Assembly (NCBI GenBank): GCA_004558975.1
Contig: SFZB01000001.1
Span: forward strand, 1 to 41,800
Source of the DNA: a bacterium
GTDB taxonomy: Bacteria; Bacillota; Clostridia; Oscillospirales; CAG-272
Length of the DNA stretch: 41,800 nt
Reading direction: 5' to 3'
Shown here: positions 33,134 through 41,034 of the stretch, piece by piece
Position numbering within the stretch: the stretch's first letter is position 1
Layout of the letters: every line of letters begins with the position of its first letter
Translations under genes and position numbers: made by a program
Notes under the pieces: generated by a model
What the model was told of the DNA's origin: nothing
The model's input: only the letters and a program-made list of their open reading frames with translations
Database searches by the model: none

Positions 33134-34165
33134 TTACTGACGGCCGAGTCTTTCGCCGTACATTTTGTCGTAGTAGTTGCGGTACTCGCCCGAGATGATG
33201 TTCTCCCACCATGCACGGTTGTCGAGGTACCAGCGGATGGTCTTCTGAATCCCGTCGGCAAATTTCGTCTCCGGGAGCCAGCCGAGCTCACTGTGGATTT
33301 TGGTCGGGTCGATCGCGTAGCGCATGTCATGCCCCTTGCGATCGCTGACGTGGACGATCAGATCCTCGCTCTTGCCGAGCGCCGCGCAGATGAGGCGCAC
33401 GATGTCGATGTTCTTCATCTCGTTGTGCCCGCCGATGTTGTAGACCTCACCGACCTTGCCGTGACGAATAATCAGATCGATTGCCTTGCAGTGATCCTCG
33501 ACATACAGCCAGTCGCGGACATTGAGACCCTCGCCGTAGACCGGCAGGGGCTTGTCGGCGAGCGCGTTTGCGATCATCAGCGGAATGAGTTTCTCCGGGA
33601 ACTGATAGGGCCCGTAGTTGTTGGAACAGCGGCTGAGCGTCGTCGGGAGCCCGTAGGTTCTGTGATAGGCGTTCACGAGCAGGTCGGCGCCCGCCTTGGA
33701 GGAACTGTACGGAGAACTTGTCTTGAGCGGCGTCGACTCGGTGAAGAACAGGTCGGGGCGGTCGAGCGGCAGATCGCCGTACACCTCGTCCGTCGATACC
33801 TGATGATACCGCTTGACACCGTGTTTCAGGCTTGCGTCCATCAGCACCTGCGTGCCGATGATGTTGGTGCGCAGGAAGATGCCCGGATCCTCGATCGAGC
33901 GGTCGACGTGCGACTCCGCCGCGAAGTTGACGACGATGTCGGGCTTCTCTTCCGCGAAGAGGGCGTTCACCGCCTCGACGTCGCAGATGTCCGCGCGCAC
34001 GAAACGGAAGTTCGGGTGCTTCATCGCCGCCTCGAGCGTCGAGAGGTTGCCCGCGTAGGTCAGTTTATCGAGGCAGACGATTCTGTCCTCGGGATGCTTT
34101 TCCTGTTCGTAATAGATGAAGTTCGCGCCGATGAACCCGGCGCCGCCGGTGACAAGGATCGTCAT
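33134..34165 (-). CDS. rmlB: dTDP-glucose 4,6-dehydratase
   Basis: Second step of dTDP-L-rhamnose synthesis: dTDP-glucose to dTDP-4-dehydro-6-deoxyglucose, NAD-dependent. The 343-residue extended SDR shows GGAGFIG (7-13), the catalytic triad region T125-D126-E127 in STDEVYGD and YxxxK at Y153/K157 (YSSSK), plus the SRCSNNYGPYQFPEKLIPL block typical of RmlB. The start has only a weak GGGG-type site. Thirteen nt separate it from rmlA upstream; the hairpin at 33096-33128 follows the stop. Confidence 0.96.
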   Translation of the reverse strand: MTILVTGGAGFIGANFIYYEQEKHPEDRIVCLDKLTYAGNLSTLEAAMKHPNFRFVRADICDVEAVNALFAEEKPDIVVNFAAESHVDRSIEDPGIFLRTNIIGTQVLMDASLKHGVKRYHQVSTDEVYGDLPLDRPDLFFTESTPLKTSSPYSSSKAGADLLVNAYHRTYGLPTTLSRCSNNYGPYQFPEKLIPLMIANALADKPLPVYGEGLNVRDWLYVEDHCKAIDLIIRHGKVGEVYNIGGHNEMKNIDIVRLICAALGKSEDLIVHVSDRKGHDMRYAIDPTKIHSELGWLPETKFADGIQKTIRWYLDNRAWWENIISGEYRNYYDKMYGERLGRQ

Positions 34166-34178
34166 ACCGTATCCCCCG

Positions 34179-35072
34179 TTATTTCTTTTTGTTCGTGGTG
34201 ATGCCCGCGACCCGCTTGAGGTATTCCCCGTAGGTGCTGCTCCCCATTTCCTCTGCCGCCGCGATCAGCGTCTCGCGCGTGATCCAGCCGTTGCGGTAAG
34301 CAATCTCTTCGAGGCACCCGATCTTGGCATCATGGCGTTTTTCCATACCGCGCACGAACGCGGTCGCTTCGGCGAGGCTCTCGTGCGTGCCGGTGTCCAG
34401 CCAGTGATAGCCGCGGCCGAGCAACTCACAGTGGAGCGCACCGTGCGAGAGATAGATGCGGTTGAGGTCGGTGATCTCCAACTCTCCGCGCGCGGAGGGC
34501 TGAATGGTCTTGACATAATCGACCACTTTGCGGTCGTAGAAGTAGAGCCCGGTCACGCACCAGTTGCTTCTCGGACGTTTCGGCTTCTCGGCGAGGCTTG
34601 TCACCTTGCCCTCTTTGTTGAAGCCCATGATGCCGAAGCGCTTGGGATCCGGCACCTGGTAGCCGAAGACGGTCGCGCCCTCTCCGTTCTCGGCGCGCTT
34701 GACCGCACTGTGCAGTTTGCTCTCGAGCCCGCGTCCGACGAAGATATTGTCGCCGAGCACCATGGCGGCGGCATCGTCGCCGATGAATTCCTCGCCGAGC
34801 AGGAATGCCTGCGCGAGCCCGTCGGGAGACGGCTGGACGCAGTACTCGAGGTGGATGCCGAACTGATGCCCGTCACCGAGCAGGTCGCGGAACCGCGGGG
34901 TGTCCTGCGGCGTGGAGATGAGGAGAATATCCCGGATGCCCGCCTTCATGAGGACAGACAGCGGATAAAAGACCATCGGTTTGTCCCACACGGGGAGCAG
35001 CTGCTTACTGGTGACTTTCGTGAGCGGATACAGTCTTGTGCCGGAGCCTCCGGCAAGAACAATCCCTTTCAT
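34179..35072 (-). CDS. rmlA: Glucose-1-phosphate thymidylyltransferase
   Basis: First step of dTDP-L-rhamnose synthesis: dTTP plus glucose-1-phosphate to dTDP-glucose. The 297-residue protein has the nucleotide-binding opening LAGGSGTRLYPLT (6-18), KQLLPVWDKPM with the catalytic Lys, VLGDNIFVG with the metal-binding Asp and EKPKRPRSN, at normal family length. First gene of the minus-strand unit, read from the strong promoter at 35248-35276 through a leader of about 170 nt that can form several small hairpins. The ribosome binding site is weak. Confidence 0.96.
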   Translation of the reverse strand: MKGIVLAGGSGTRLYPLTKVTSKQLLPVWDKPMVFYPLSVLMKAGIRDILLISTPQDTPRFRDLLGDGHQFGIHLEYCVQPSPDGLAQAFLLGEEFIGDDAAAMVLGDNIFVGRGLESKLHSAVKRAENGEGATVFGYQVPDPKRFGIMGFNKEGKVTSLAEKPKRPRSNWCVTGLYFYDRKVVDYVKTIQPSARGELEITDLNRIYLSHGALHCELLGRGYHWLDTGTHESLAEATAFVRGMEKRHDAKIGCLEEIAYRNGWITRETLIAAAEEMGSSTYGEYLKRVAGITTNKKK

Positions 35073-35226
35073 ACTTATGCAACTGCCGCTGAGGGCAGTA
35101 TCTCCTGCGTTTCATTAAAATAATGTGCCGGGGAGCGGCAATCTTGCCGCCCTTTCGTGCGCGGATGATAACGGCTCAACCGTTGCGTGGCAATCGCGCG
35201 ACACATGAAATGAGAGCTGACAACGT

Positions 35227-35239
35227 ATTTGTCACAAAT
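35227..35239 (-). promoter_or_regulatory. Perfect palindrome at the rmlA transcription start
   Basis: ATTTGT-C-ACAAAT (plus-strand reading), 6-1-6 perfect symmetry, spanning about +2 to +14 of the predicted rmlA transcript. The position fits an operator for a dimeric repressor. No matching regulator gene is in the window. Confidence 0.4.
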
Positions 35240-35247
35240 GCGCACAT

Positions 35248-35276
35248 ATTGTATCATTTTTTTGCCAAAATGTCAA
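35248..35276 (-). promoter_or_regulatory. SigA-type promoter for rmlA-rmlB and downstream genes
   Basis: Minus strand: -35 TTGACA (35271-35276), 17-bp spacer, -10 TACAAT (35248-35253). This is the only promoter I can see for the whole minus-strand polysaccharide unit. Confidence 0.85.
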
Positions 35277-35539
35277 TAGCTTTTCCATTTTGCTCCTCGG
35301 GCACCGCCCCGGCACGACTTCGGAAAGCAGTCATATTATCGTCAGTCATGCCCCGTTTCGCCCCGTTTTATCACCGGCGCCGCGCCCGGTTTCCATGTCG
35401 TCCCGGAAAAAGATCATTTTTCCTGCGCCGGACGCCTTCGTCTTTTTATCAAGTCAAAACCGCCGCTGTGGGGCGGCACCACCCGCGACGCATATACTGA
35501 TTGAAAAGGCGGTCGCCTGCCGCGCCCTCCGACACCGTC

Positions 35540-35690
35540 CCGCCGCCGAAGCGATTCTGCCGCTGCCCTGCCCTCATCGTATTTCACCGCCGCCGAGACG
35601 ACTCTGCCGCTGCCCCGCCCTCATCGTATTTCACCGCCGCCGAAGCGATTCTGCCGCTGCCCCGCCCTCATCGTATTTCACCGCCGCCGG
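35540..35690. repeat. Three tandem copies of a 47-bp unit
   Basis: Units at 35540-35586, 35587-35633 and 35634-35680, with a fourth start at 35681. They differ at only a few positions, mainly in the middle of the unit. Because 47 is not a multiple of three, they would shift frame at each copy and are not a protein repeat. They lie in a gene-free stretch of almost 1 kb between the rml promoter and lgt. No spacer structure, so not a CRISPR. Confidence 0.88.
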
Positions 35691-35835
35691 CGAGACCTAC
35701 AGCATTTCGCTCCGGTCCTACGAGGTCACCAAGATCATGCTCGCCTGCGGTGGCACCTATGTCCTGCTCTCCCCCGTCACTGCCTGGCGGACCCGCAGCG
35801 GCAAGACCCGCTTTCGGTGCATGCCGACACCCGAT
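35681..35835 (+). pseudogene. Possible gene remnant, unassigned
   Basis: The plus frame here gives a protein-like stretch (GETYSISLRSYEVTKIML, then CGGTYVLLSPVT), unlike the low-complexity surroundings, but there is no start, no ribosome binding site and the tandem repeat runs into it. It may be the end of a decayed or repeat-disrupted gene, or chance. I cannot name a family. Confidence 0.2.
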
Positions 35836-35914
35836 CGTAACGATCGCCCACCCACTTCTTATCAGAAAGCCCGTCCGCCGCTTTTAGCGGCAGACAAAAA
35901 AGAGAGGATAAAAG

Positions 35915-36003
35915 CAGGGCGGCACGGACGTCTCCGACAGGAAGAAACAGGGCGGGCAAAAACAGGGCGGCACGGACGTCTCCGACAGGAAGAAACAGGG
36001 CGG
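35915..36003. repeat. Direct repeat of 41 bp, two copies
   Basis: Identical copies at 35915-35955 and 35963-36003 (period 48). The second runs into the left arm of the lgt terminator, so part of the terminator stem has been duplicated upstream. Confidence 0.85.
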
Positions 36004-36030
36004 AGCCTACGTTTGTAGGCTCCGCCCTGT
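35995..36030 (-). terminator. Terminator of the lipoprotein-lgt operon
   Basis: Perfect 15-bp stem (35995-36009 with 36016-36030) and a 6-nt loop. The minus-strand exit is TTCTTCC. It lies 38 nt past the lgt stop. Confidence 0.82.
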
Positions 36031-36068
36031 TATTATGTGAAACACAACGCGGAGAAAAACGATTCCCG

Positions 36069-37010
36069 TCAGATACGCTTCAAAAGTTCTGCCTTTTTGC
36101 TGTCGTACTCCTCTTCGGTGATGGCGCCGCGCTCCTTCAGCGTGTGCAGGTGGTCGATCTGCAAAAGGATTCTGTCGGTTTTCCCGAGCGGCGGCAGGAG
36201 CGCGTCCTCGCGCCATGCGGCACATTTCTCCGCGAGCCGACGGAAGATCACCCCGCGCTCAAAGAGAAACAGCAGGATCCCCGCGACGACGAGCACCATG
36301 CTCATCAGTTGCGACGGGGAAAGGAAGAAACCGGTCGCCCCGCGGTCGTCCCCGCGGAAATATTCCAGTACAAAGCGGAAAATGCCGTAGGTCACGAGCC
36401 ATCCCTCGAGGTTGTACTTTTTGACCTTGCGGTACAGCGCCATCATCAGCAGAAACAGCAGGAGTTCGAACCCCGCCTCCCACAGCTGTGTCGGCAGGAC
36501 GGGGACGCTCCCGACGAGGTTATTCGGAATATCGAGATCAGCGGGGCTCCCGTCCGGGAACACGACGCCGTGCGTGAAACTGACCTTCCCGTAGCAGCAC
36601 CCGCCGAGGAAGCACCCCACCCGCCCGAAGGCGTGTCCGAGTGCGATGCCGGGGACGAGCAAGGAGAAGTGCGAGAGCACCTGCCCCCGCTTTTCACGCA
36701 GGAAAAAGTGCGCAAGGAGAATGTAGGCGGTGAAACCGCCGATGACCCCGCCCTCCCAGGTGATTCCGGCGGCGCGGAAGTTCCCTTCTTTCAGCGAGTG
36801 GAAGAACGAATCGAAGATGCCCGCCGAGAAGTACATGATGACGAACGAGACGGCGAGGAGCCCGAGCGACTTCAGAATCACGCGCGTCGGCTCTTTTTCG
36901 GCGTATTTCAGGAGCAGAAAGCCCGTGAGGAAACAGGCGATGACCCCGATTGCGACCATCAGTCCGTAGCCGGGGAGCGCCAGCGGACCCAAATGAATGA
37001 CGGGATACAT
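36069..37010 (-). CDS. lgt: Prolipoprotein diacylglyceryl transferase with C-terminal SHOCT segment
   Basis: Membrane enzyme that moves a diacylglyceryl group from phosphatidylglycerol to the lipobox Cys of prelipoproteins. The 313-residue protein has about seven helices and the Lgt signature GHAFGRVGCFLGGCCYG (125-141), with H126 and R130, plus YGIFRFVLEYFRGDDRG near the end of the enzyme part. The last 30 residues (about 283-313, DHLHTLKERGAITEEEYDSKKAELL) form a SHOCT short C-terminal domain, unusual on Lgt and usually an oligomerisation element. Start ATG 37010 shares a base with the stop of the lipoprotein gene (TAATG), so the enzyme is translationally coupled to a likely substrate. Confidence 0.92.
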   Translation of the reverse strand: MYPVIHLGPLALPGYGLMVAIGVIACFLTGFLLLKYAEKEPTRVILKSLGLLAVSFVIMYFSAGIFDSFFHSLKEGNFRAAGITWEGGVIGGFTAYILLAHFFLREKRGQVLSHFSLLVPGIALGHAFGRVGCFLGGCCYGKVSFTHGVVFPDGSPADLDIPNNLVGSVPVLPTQLWEAGFELLLFLLMMALYRKVKKYNLEGWLVTYGIFRFVLEYFRGDDRGATGFFLSPSQLMSMVLVVAGILLFLFERGVIFRRLAEKCAAWREDALLPPLGKTDRILLQIDHLHTLKERGAITEEEYDSKKAELLKRI

Positions 37011-37645
37011 TATTGCGCCGGTTTCCCGACGATGCGGACGGAAACCTCCTGCCCCTCGAACGCCTCTCTCGAATTTACGTAGAACTCACACTCCACCGTA
37101 TAGCTGTTCCCGCTCTTGGCGGTGCCGATCCAACGGGTCGAGGGTTGCAGACCCTCGATCGAGCAGGTGACGGACACGTTATCGTAGCGGCAGTCCTCAC
37201 CGCCGAACTGTACCGTCACCTGAATGACCCCGCGGCCGACCCCCTCGGAGACGAACGTGAGATCCTTCTCGCTGACGGTGTACGTCATGTCGATCTTGTG
37301 CCCGGCGGCGAGCTCTTTCAGGTCGACCGTATCTGTGGTGGAAACGTTGCTCCGGCAGAGCTCCCCGCATTCATAGCACGACGAGATACAAAGATCATCA
37401 TAGTTATGCCCCGTCTCGCGGCAGTCTCTGTCACAGCCGCGGCAGAGGATCCCGAACGACGCGCACGACCAGAAATAATACGACACTTCGCAGGTGTTGC
37501 ATTTCGCGACGCAGTCGAACGCGCACCCGCCCGCGTTGGAAAGGCAGTTGAGGCACGACCCGACGGCAGAACACCCCACGAGCGCCAGCGTACACACCAC
37601 CAGGAGCGCCACCACCACGATGACCGCCGTTTTTCTTTTCTTCAT
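37010..37645 (-). CDS. Cysteine-rich lipoprotein
   Basis: 211 residues, no named family recognised. A clear lipoprotein signal: basic MKKRK, hydrophobic stretch and lipobox LVGC with the modified Cys at 25. Residues 25-97 contain 15 cysteines, several as CxxC (31/34, 49/52, 68/71, 90/93), suggesting either many disulfides or metal binding outside the membrane. Residues about 105-211 look like one beta-sandwich domain. Start ATG 37645 has AGGGG 9 nt upstream; starts further up at 37774 would begin inside the promoter. First gene of the operon with lgt, under a consensus promoter. Outer-face function unknown. Confidence 0.72.
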   Translation of the reverse strand: MKKRKTAVIVVVALLVVCTLALVGCSAVGSCLNCLSNAGGCAFDCVAKCNTCEVSYYFWSCASFGILCRGCDRDCRETGHNYDDLCISSCYECGELCRSNVSTTDTVDLKELAAGHKIDMTYTVSEKDLTFVSEGVGRGVIQVTVQFGGEDCRYDNVSVTCSIEGLQPSTRWIGTAKSGNSYTVECEFYVNSREAFEGQEVSVRIVGKPAQ

Positions 37646-37745
37646 GATTAGGAGCCCCTCTTCTCTCATCGGCATTTTTGCATCTGTCACCGACCGCCGC
37701 GCATACGCGATTGCACCTGCGTGACAATCATTCTTAACAACTCGC

Positions 37746-37774
37746 ATTATATGCCAAACCCCGCCGTTTGTCAA
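37746..37774 (-). promoter_or_regulatory. Consensus SigA promoter for the lipoprotein-lgt operon
   Basis: Minus strand: -35 TTGACA (37769-37774), 17-bp spacer, -10 TATAAT (37746-37751), both boxes fully consensus. Predicted leader of about 95 nt. Confidence 0.88.
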
Positions 37775-37872
37775 CCGACAAATGCGGGCGATCGTCGGTC
37801 GACAGCATGGCGAGCGAGTCCCGCGCGAGTCCCGCGCAAAAGTCGACGCCCCTATTGTGCCGAAAACACCCT

Positions 37873-38147
37873 GTTAGGGCGACCAACCATCTCCCGTTCT
37901 AACGGCAGCGTTCACCAACCGTCCACCCTTTTCTCTTCGCCCTCCCCTACGCTTGTAGGGGCGACCATCTCATCACCCGTTCTATCGACGACACTCACCG
38001 ACCGTCACACTTTTACTCTTCGCCTCCTGCGCCCGTAGGGGCGACCACCGGTCGCCCGCTCTATCGGTAGCACTCACCGACCGTCACACTTTTACTCTTC
38101 GCTCTCCCCTGCGCCCGTAGGGGCGACCACCGGTCGCCCGCTCTCTC
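37873..38147 (+). repeat. Tandem array of ~82-bp units carrying the GGGCGACC hairpin
   Basis: Four hairpin copies with GTAGGG-type starts at 37873, 37955, 38035 and 38117 (periods 82, 80, 82). The 55-60 bp between hairpins is also conserved: TCTATCGGTAGCACTCACCG, then a CTTTTACTCTTCGC-like stretch and CTGCGCCC. The first two hairpins are degenerate, the last two are perfect 8-bp stems (38039-38057 and 38121-38139). It fills the gap between the lipoprotein promoter and the AroE-like gene; no coding sequence is seen. Confidence 0.88.
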
Positions 38148-38243
38148 CCCTTGCCCAAAAAGCACACACCGCGTCGGGTATATCGGCTGCCGAAAAAGCC
38201 TTTGCGAGGCGACGCGGGAAAACCGTCTTTGAAAATAAGGAAA

Positions 38244-38274
38244 GGAGAGGACTTCCCGAGGAAAAGTCCCCTCC
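38244..38274 (-). terminator. Terminator of the AroE/AroK-like gene
   Basis: Arms 38244-38254 and 38264-38274 (11 bp, one G-U) with a 9-nt loop; minus-strand exit TTTCCTTATTTTC. It lies 15 nt past the stop. Confidence 0.82.
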
Positions 38275-38288
38275 CGCAAGATCATTCC

Positions 38289-39281
38289 TTACTTGCTCCG
38301 TTTCAGATACGGCGCGCGGAGAAAATCGTCCCAGATACGGCGGGCGGTGTCTTGTGGGTCACCCGTGTGTTCATAGGTGCGGTCGCAGAACGCGGTATAG
38401 ATGCCGAGCACGCTGCGATACCGCGCGGCGCGGGCGGGATCCCCCCCTCCCTCTTTGAGGGTATCGAGCGGTGGCGCGACAAACACGCAGCGTCCGTTCC
38501 CGACGACGGTCGCGAGTGCGGCGGGATCGGCGGCGACCCCCTCTTCGAGCAGGAACAGCCGTCCCGTCGCCCCCGCGAATGCTTCGGCGACATTCCCCCG
38601 ACCGACCCGCACGAGCGGGCGGCGCGTCAAGCGCGAGAGCGCCTCGGCGACCGCCGAGGCGCCGTCTCCCCGGAGCCCCGTCACCGCGATGTCGGATACC
38701 CCGCGCAGATACCGCCGCACCACCTCTTCGATCTCGCTCGGCGCGGGCGCCGCGCCGAGGATCCGCCCGCGGGCGATGCCCACCGCCGCCGCAAGCGGGT
38801 ACACCCCGCCGGAGGTCAGGAGATCCGCCTCCTCTGCGTCAAGGAGGAGCCGAGAACGCAGGGGCAACACCGTCAGGTCGCACACGCCCTCGGCGCCCGC
38901 AAGCCGTGCGAGCGCGGGTTCTTCCGCTCCGGCGAGTCGAATATAGTACGCCGCCCCGCCCGGTGTCGTTTCACTTGCCGTGTTGCCCGGTGCTCCCCGC
39001 AGTGCACTCCCTGTCGCGAGAACAGTATCGTCATTGACCTCTCCGACCGTCACCCCGGCGGCGCCGCCGTTTTTCAAACACGCCGCGAGCGCATCGGCAA
39101 AGGAGCCCGCGCCGAGAATGTGCACCCGCTTCCCCGCGAGGCGGAACCCCTCACGATACAGCCCGGCAAACACCCCGAGCGCGAGATCCTCGTCCGCCGG
39201 GACGACCGCCGCGGGCGCCTCGCCACCGAAGTATGCCCACAGTTTCTTGCAAACATTTGTGTACGTCTGTTGTGCTGTCAC
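38289..39281 (-). CDS. Degenerate AroE-AroK-like protein
   Basis: 330 residues. Residues about 25-190 look like the nucleotide-binding half of shikimate dehydrogenase: GKRVHILGAGSFADALA with ILGAGSFA at 55-62, then a VCDLTVLP strand and a late GGVYPLAAAVGIARGRIL helix. The N-terminal shikimate-binding half is missing. Residues about 196-330 resemble shikimate kinase, but the P-loop reads GLRGDGAS (202-209) with Ala where the ATP-binding Lys must be. Both activities are therefore doubtful; the protein may be a structural or regulatory derivative of an AroE-AroK fusion. The assignment is by eye. Start GTG 39281 has AAGGAG upstream; an upstream frame from 39434 would cross the promoter. Confidence 0.55.
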   Translation of the reverse strand: MTAQQTYTNVCKKLWAYFGGEAPAAVVPADEDLALGVFAGLYREGFRLAGKRVHILGAGSFADALAACLKNGGAAGVTVGEVNDDTVLATGSALRGAPGNTASETTPGGAAYYIRLAGAEEPALARLAGAEGVCDLTVLPLRSRLLLDAEEADLLTSGGVYPLAAAVGIARGRILGAAPAPSEIEEVVRRYLRGVSDIAVTGLRGDGASAVAEALSRLTRRPLVRVGRGNVAEAFAGATGRLFLLEEGVAADPAALATVVGNGRCVFVAPPLDTLKEGGGDPARAARYRSVLGIYTAFCDRTYEHTGDPQDTARRIWDDFLRAPYLKRSK

Positions 39282-39378
39282 GATCTTGTCTCCTTTGCAC
39301 CGCCGCTTGCCGGGGGGCATCACTCCACCCGGCTGTCGCCCTCCGCGGGGTTCAGCGCGGCGCCGTTTTTCTTCCCTT

Positions 39379-39407
39379 ATTGTAGCACGCGCGCGGCGGC
39401 GGGTCAA
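39379..39407 (-). promoter_or_regulatory. SigA-type promoter for the AroE/AroK-like gene
   Basis: Minus strand: -35 TTGACC (39402-39407), 17-bp spacer, -10 TACAAT (39379-39384). Divergent from the yifB promoter. Confidence 0.78.
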
Positions 39408-39417
39408 CCGCCGCCCC

Positions 39418-39446
39418 TTTACATTTTTCGACAAACGCGCTATACT
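39418..39446 (+). promoter_or_regulatory. SigA-type promoter for yifB
   Basis: -35 TTTACA (39418-39423), 17-bp spacer, -10 TATACT (39441-39446); leader about 25 nt. The two divergent -35 boxes are only 10 bp apart. Confidence 0.75.
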
Positions 39447-39477
39447 GTCGGTAACGATTTTTCTTCGAGGTAGGACA

Positions 39478-41034
39478 ATGATCAGTCAGGTTTTCTCCGC
39501 CGGCGTGCTGGGCGTCGACGGGTATGAGGTCACGGTGGAATGCAGCGGGTTTGACCGCCTCCCGAATTTTGAACTGGTGGGGCTACCGGACGCGGCAGTC
39601 AAAGAGGCAAAGGAGCGTGTCCGGAGCGCCTGCGAGAACAGCGGCGTGCGCTTCCCCGCCATGGAGCTGACGATTAACCTCGCGCCTGCGAATATCAAAA
39701 AGGAAGGATCGGCGTTCGACCTCGCGATCCTTGTCAGCATTCTCGCGGTCAGCGGCGGGCTCCCGCGCGGGTGCGATCTCTCCGCCTGTACGTTCATCGG
39801 CGAGCTGTCGCTCTCGGGAGAGCTGCGCCCGGTGCGCGGGGTGCTCCCGATGGTGCTTGCCGCGCGCGACGCGGGGCGTACGACCGTGTATGTGCCCCGG
39901 GAAAACGCGGAAGAGGCGTCCGTCGTCTCGGGCGTGACGGTACTGGGAGTCTCGTCTGTGTCGGAGCTGCTCGCCCATCTCGCGGGCACGCAGACGATCG
40001 CGCCGACGGTCTTTGACCCCGAGGAATTTCGGGCGGGCATCGCCACGATCCCGGAGGACTTTTCCGAGGTGCGGGGACAGCGCACGGCAAAGCGCGCGCT
40101 CGAGATTGCCGCCGCGGGCGGGCACAATATTCTGCTCATCGGACCGCCCGGCTCGGGTAAGTCGATGCTCGCGAAGCGCCTGCCCGGGATTCTGCCCGAC
40201 ATGACGTTCGAGGAGGCGCTCGAGACGACCAAGGTTCATTCCGTCGTCGGGACGCTCGCGGGGCGTCTGCTCTGCACGAGACCGTTCCGCGCGCCGCACC
40301 ATTCGGTGAGCCCCGTGGGCATGATCGGCGGCGGGTCAAACCCGCGCCCGGGCGAGATCTCCCTCGCGCACAACGGCGTGCTGTTCCTCGACGAGATGCC
40401 CGAATTGCCGAAGCAGATTACCGAAGCCCTCCGTCAGCCGCTCGAGGACGGGTGTGTGACCGTGACGCGGGCGCAGGCGCGCGTTACCTATCCGAGTCGG
40501 TTCATGCTGGTCGGGGCGATGAACCCCTGCCGGTGCGGCTACTACGGCGACCCGACCCATGTCTGCACCTGCACCCCGCGCGAGGTGGCAAAATACCTTG
40601 ACCGCGTGTCGGGGCCCATGCTGGATCGCATGGATCTGCAGGTGGAAGTGCCCGCCGTCACCTACGGAGAGATTTCGGGCAGAGATGTCGACGCCGCGGC
40701 AGAGCCCCGGGAGACGTCCGCCGAGATCCGCGCACGCGTCAATGCGGCGCGCGCGTTCGCACGGGAGCGGCTGGCGAAGCACGGCGACGCGTTTGTCACG
40801 AACGCCGCGATGCCGGTGTCGATTCTGCGGCGGGAGTGCGTGCTGACCGACGAGGCGGTGGAGATCCTCGGCGCCGCCTACGAGGAACTCGGGCTCAGCG
40901 CCCGCGGGCATGACCGTATTCTGCGCGTCGCGCGCACGATTGCCGACCTCGACCGCTCGGATCGGATCGACGCCGACCACATCGCCGAAGCCGTCCGTTA
41001 CCGCACCCTCGACCGCAAATACTGGCGGCGCTGA
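39478..41034 (+). CDS. yifB: YifB/ComM-family AAA+ ATPase (Mg chelatase-like)
   Basis: 518 residues, normal for the family. A Lon-like N-terminal domain (about 1-170) with SAFDLAILVSILA, then the Mg-chelatase-type AAA+ core: Walker A GPPGSGKS at 222-229, Walker B VLFLDEMPE at 301-309, the conserved RAPHHSVS segment, a CRCGYYGDPTHVCTC cysteine cluster and the C-terminal Mg_chelatase helical domain. In Proteobacteria ComM is a branch-migration helicase for natural transformation; in Firmicutes the gene often sits near dprA, which is not in this window. Start ATG 39478 with GAGGTAGG upstream, promoter at 39418-39446. No strong terminator is seen after it. Confidence 0.94.
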   Translation: MISQVFSAGVLGVDGYEVTVECSGFDRLPNFELVGLPDAAVKEAKERVRSACENSGVRFPAMELTINLAPANIKKEGSAFDLAILVSILAVSGGLPRGCDLSACTFIGELSLSGELRPVRGVLPMVLAARDAGRTTVYVPRENAEEASVVSGVTVLGVSSVSELLAHLAGTQTIAPTVFDPEEFRAGIATIPEDFSEVRGQRTAKRALEIAAAGGHNILLIGPPGSGKSMLAKRLPGILPDMTFEEALETTKVHSVVGTLAGRLLCTRPFRAPHHSVSPVGMIGGGSNPRPGEISLAHNGVLFLDEMPELPKQITEALRQPLEDGCVTVTRAQARVTYPSRFMLVGAMNPCRCGYYGDPTHVCTCTPREVAKYLDRVSGPMLDRMDLQVEVPAVTYGEISGRDVDAAAEPRETSAEIRARVNAARAFARERLAKHGDAFVTNAAMPVSILRRECVLTDEAVEILGAAYEELGLSARGHDRILRVARTIADLDRSDRIDADHIAEAVRYRTLDRKYWRR

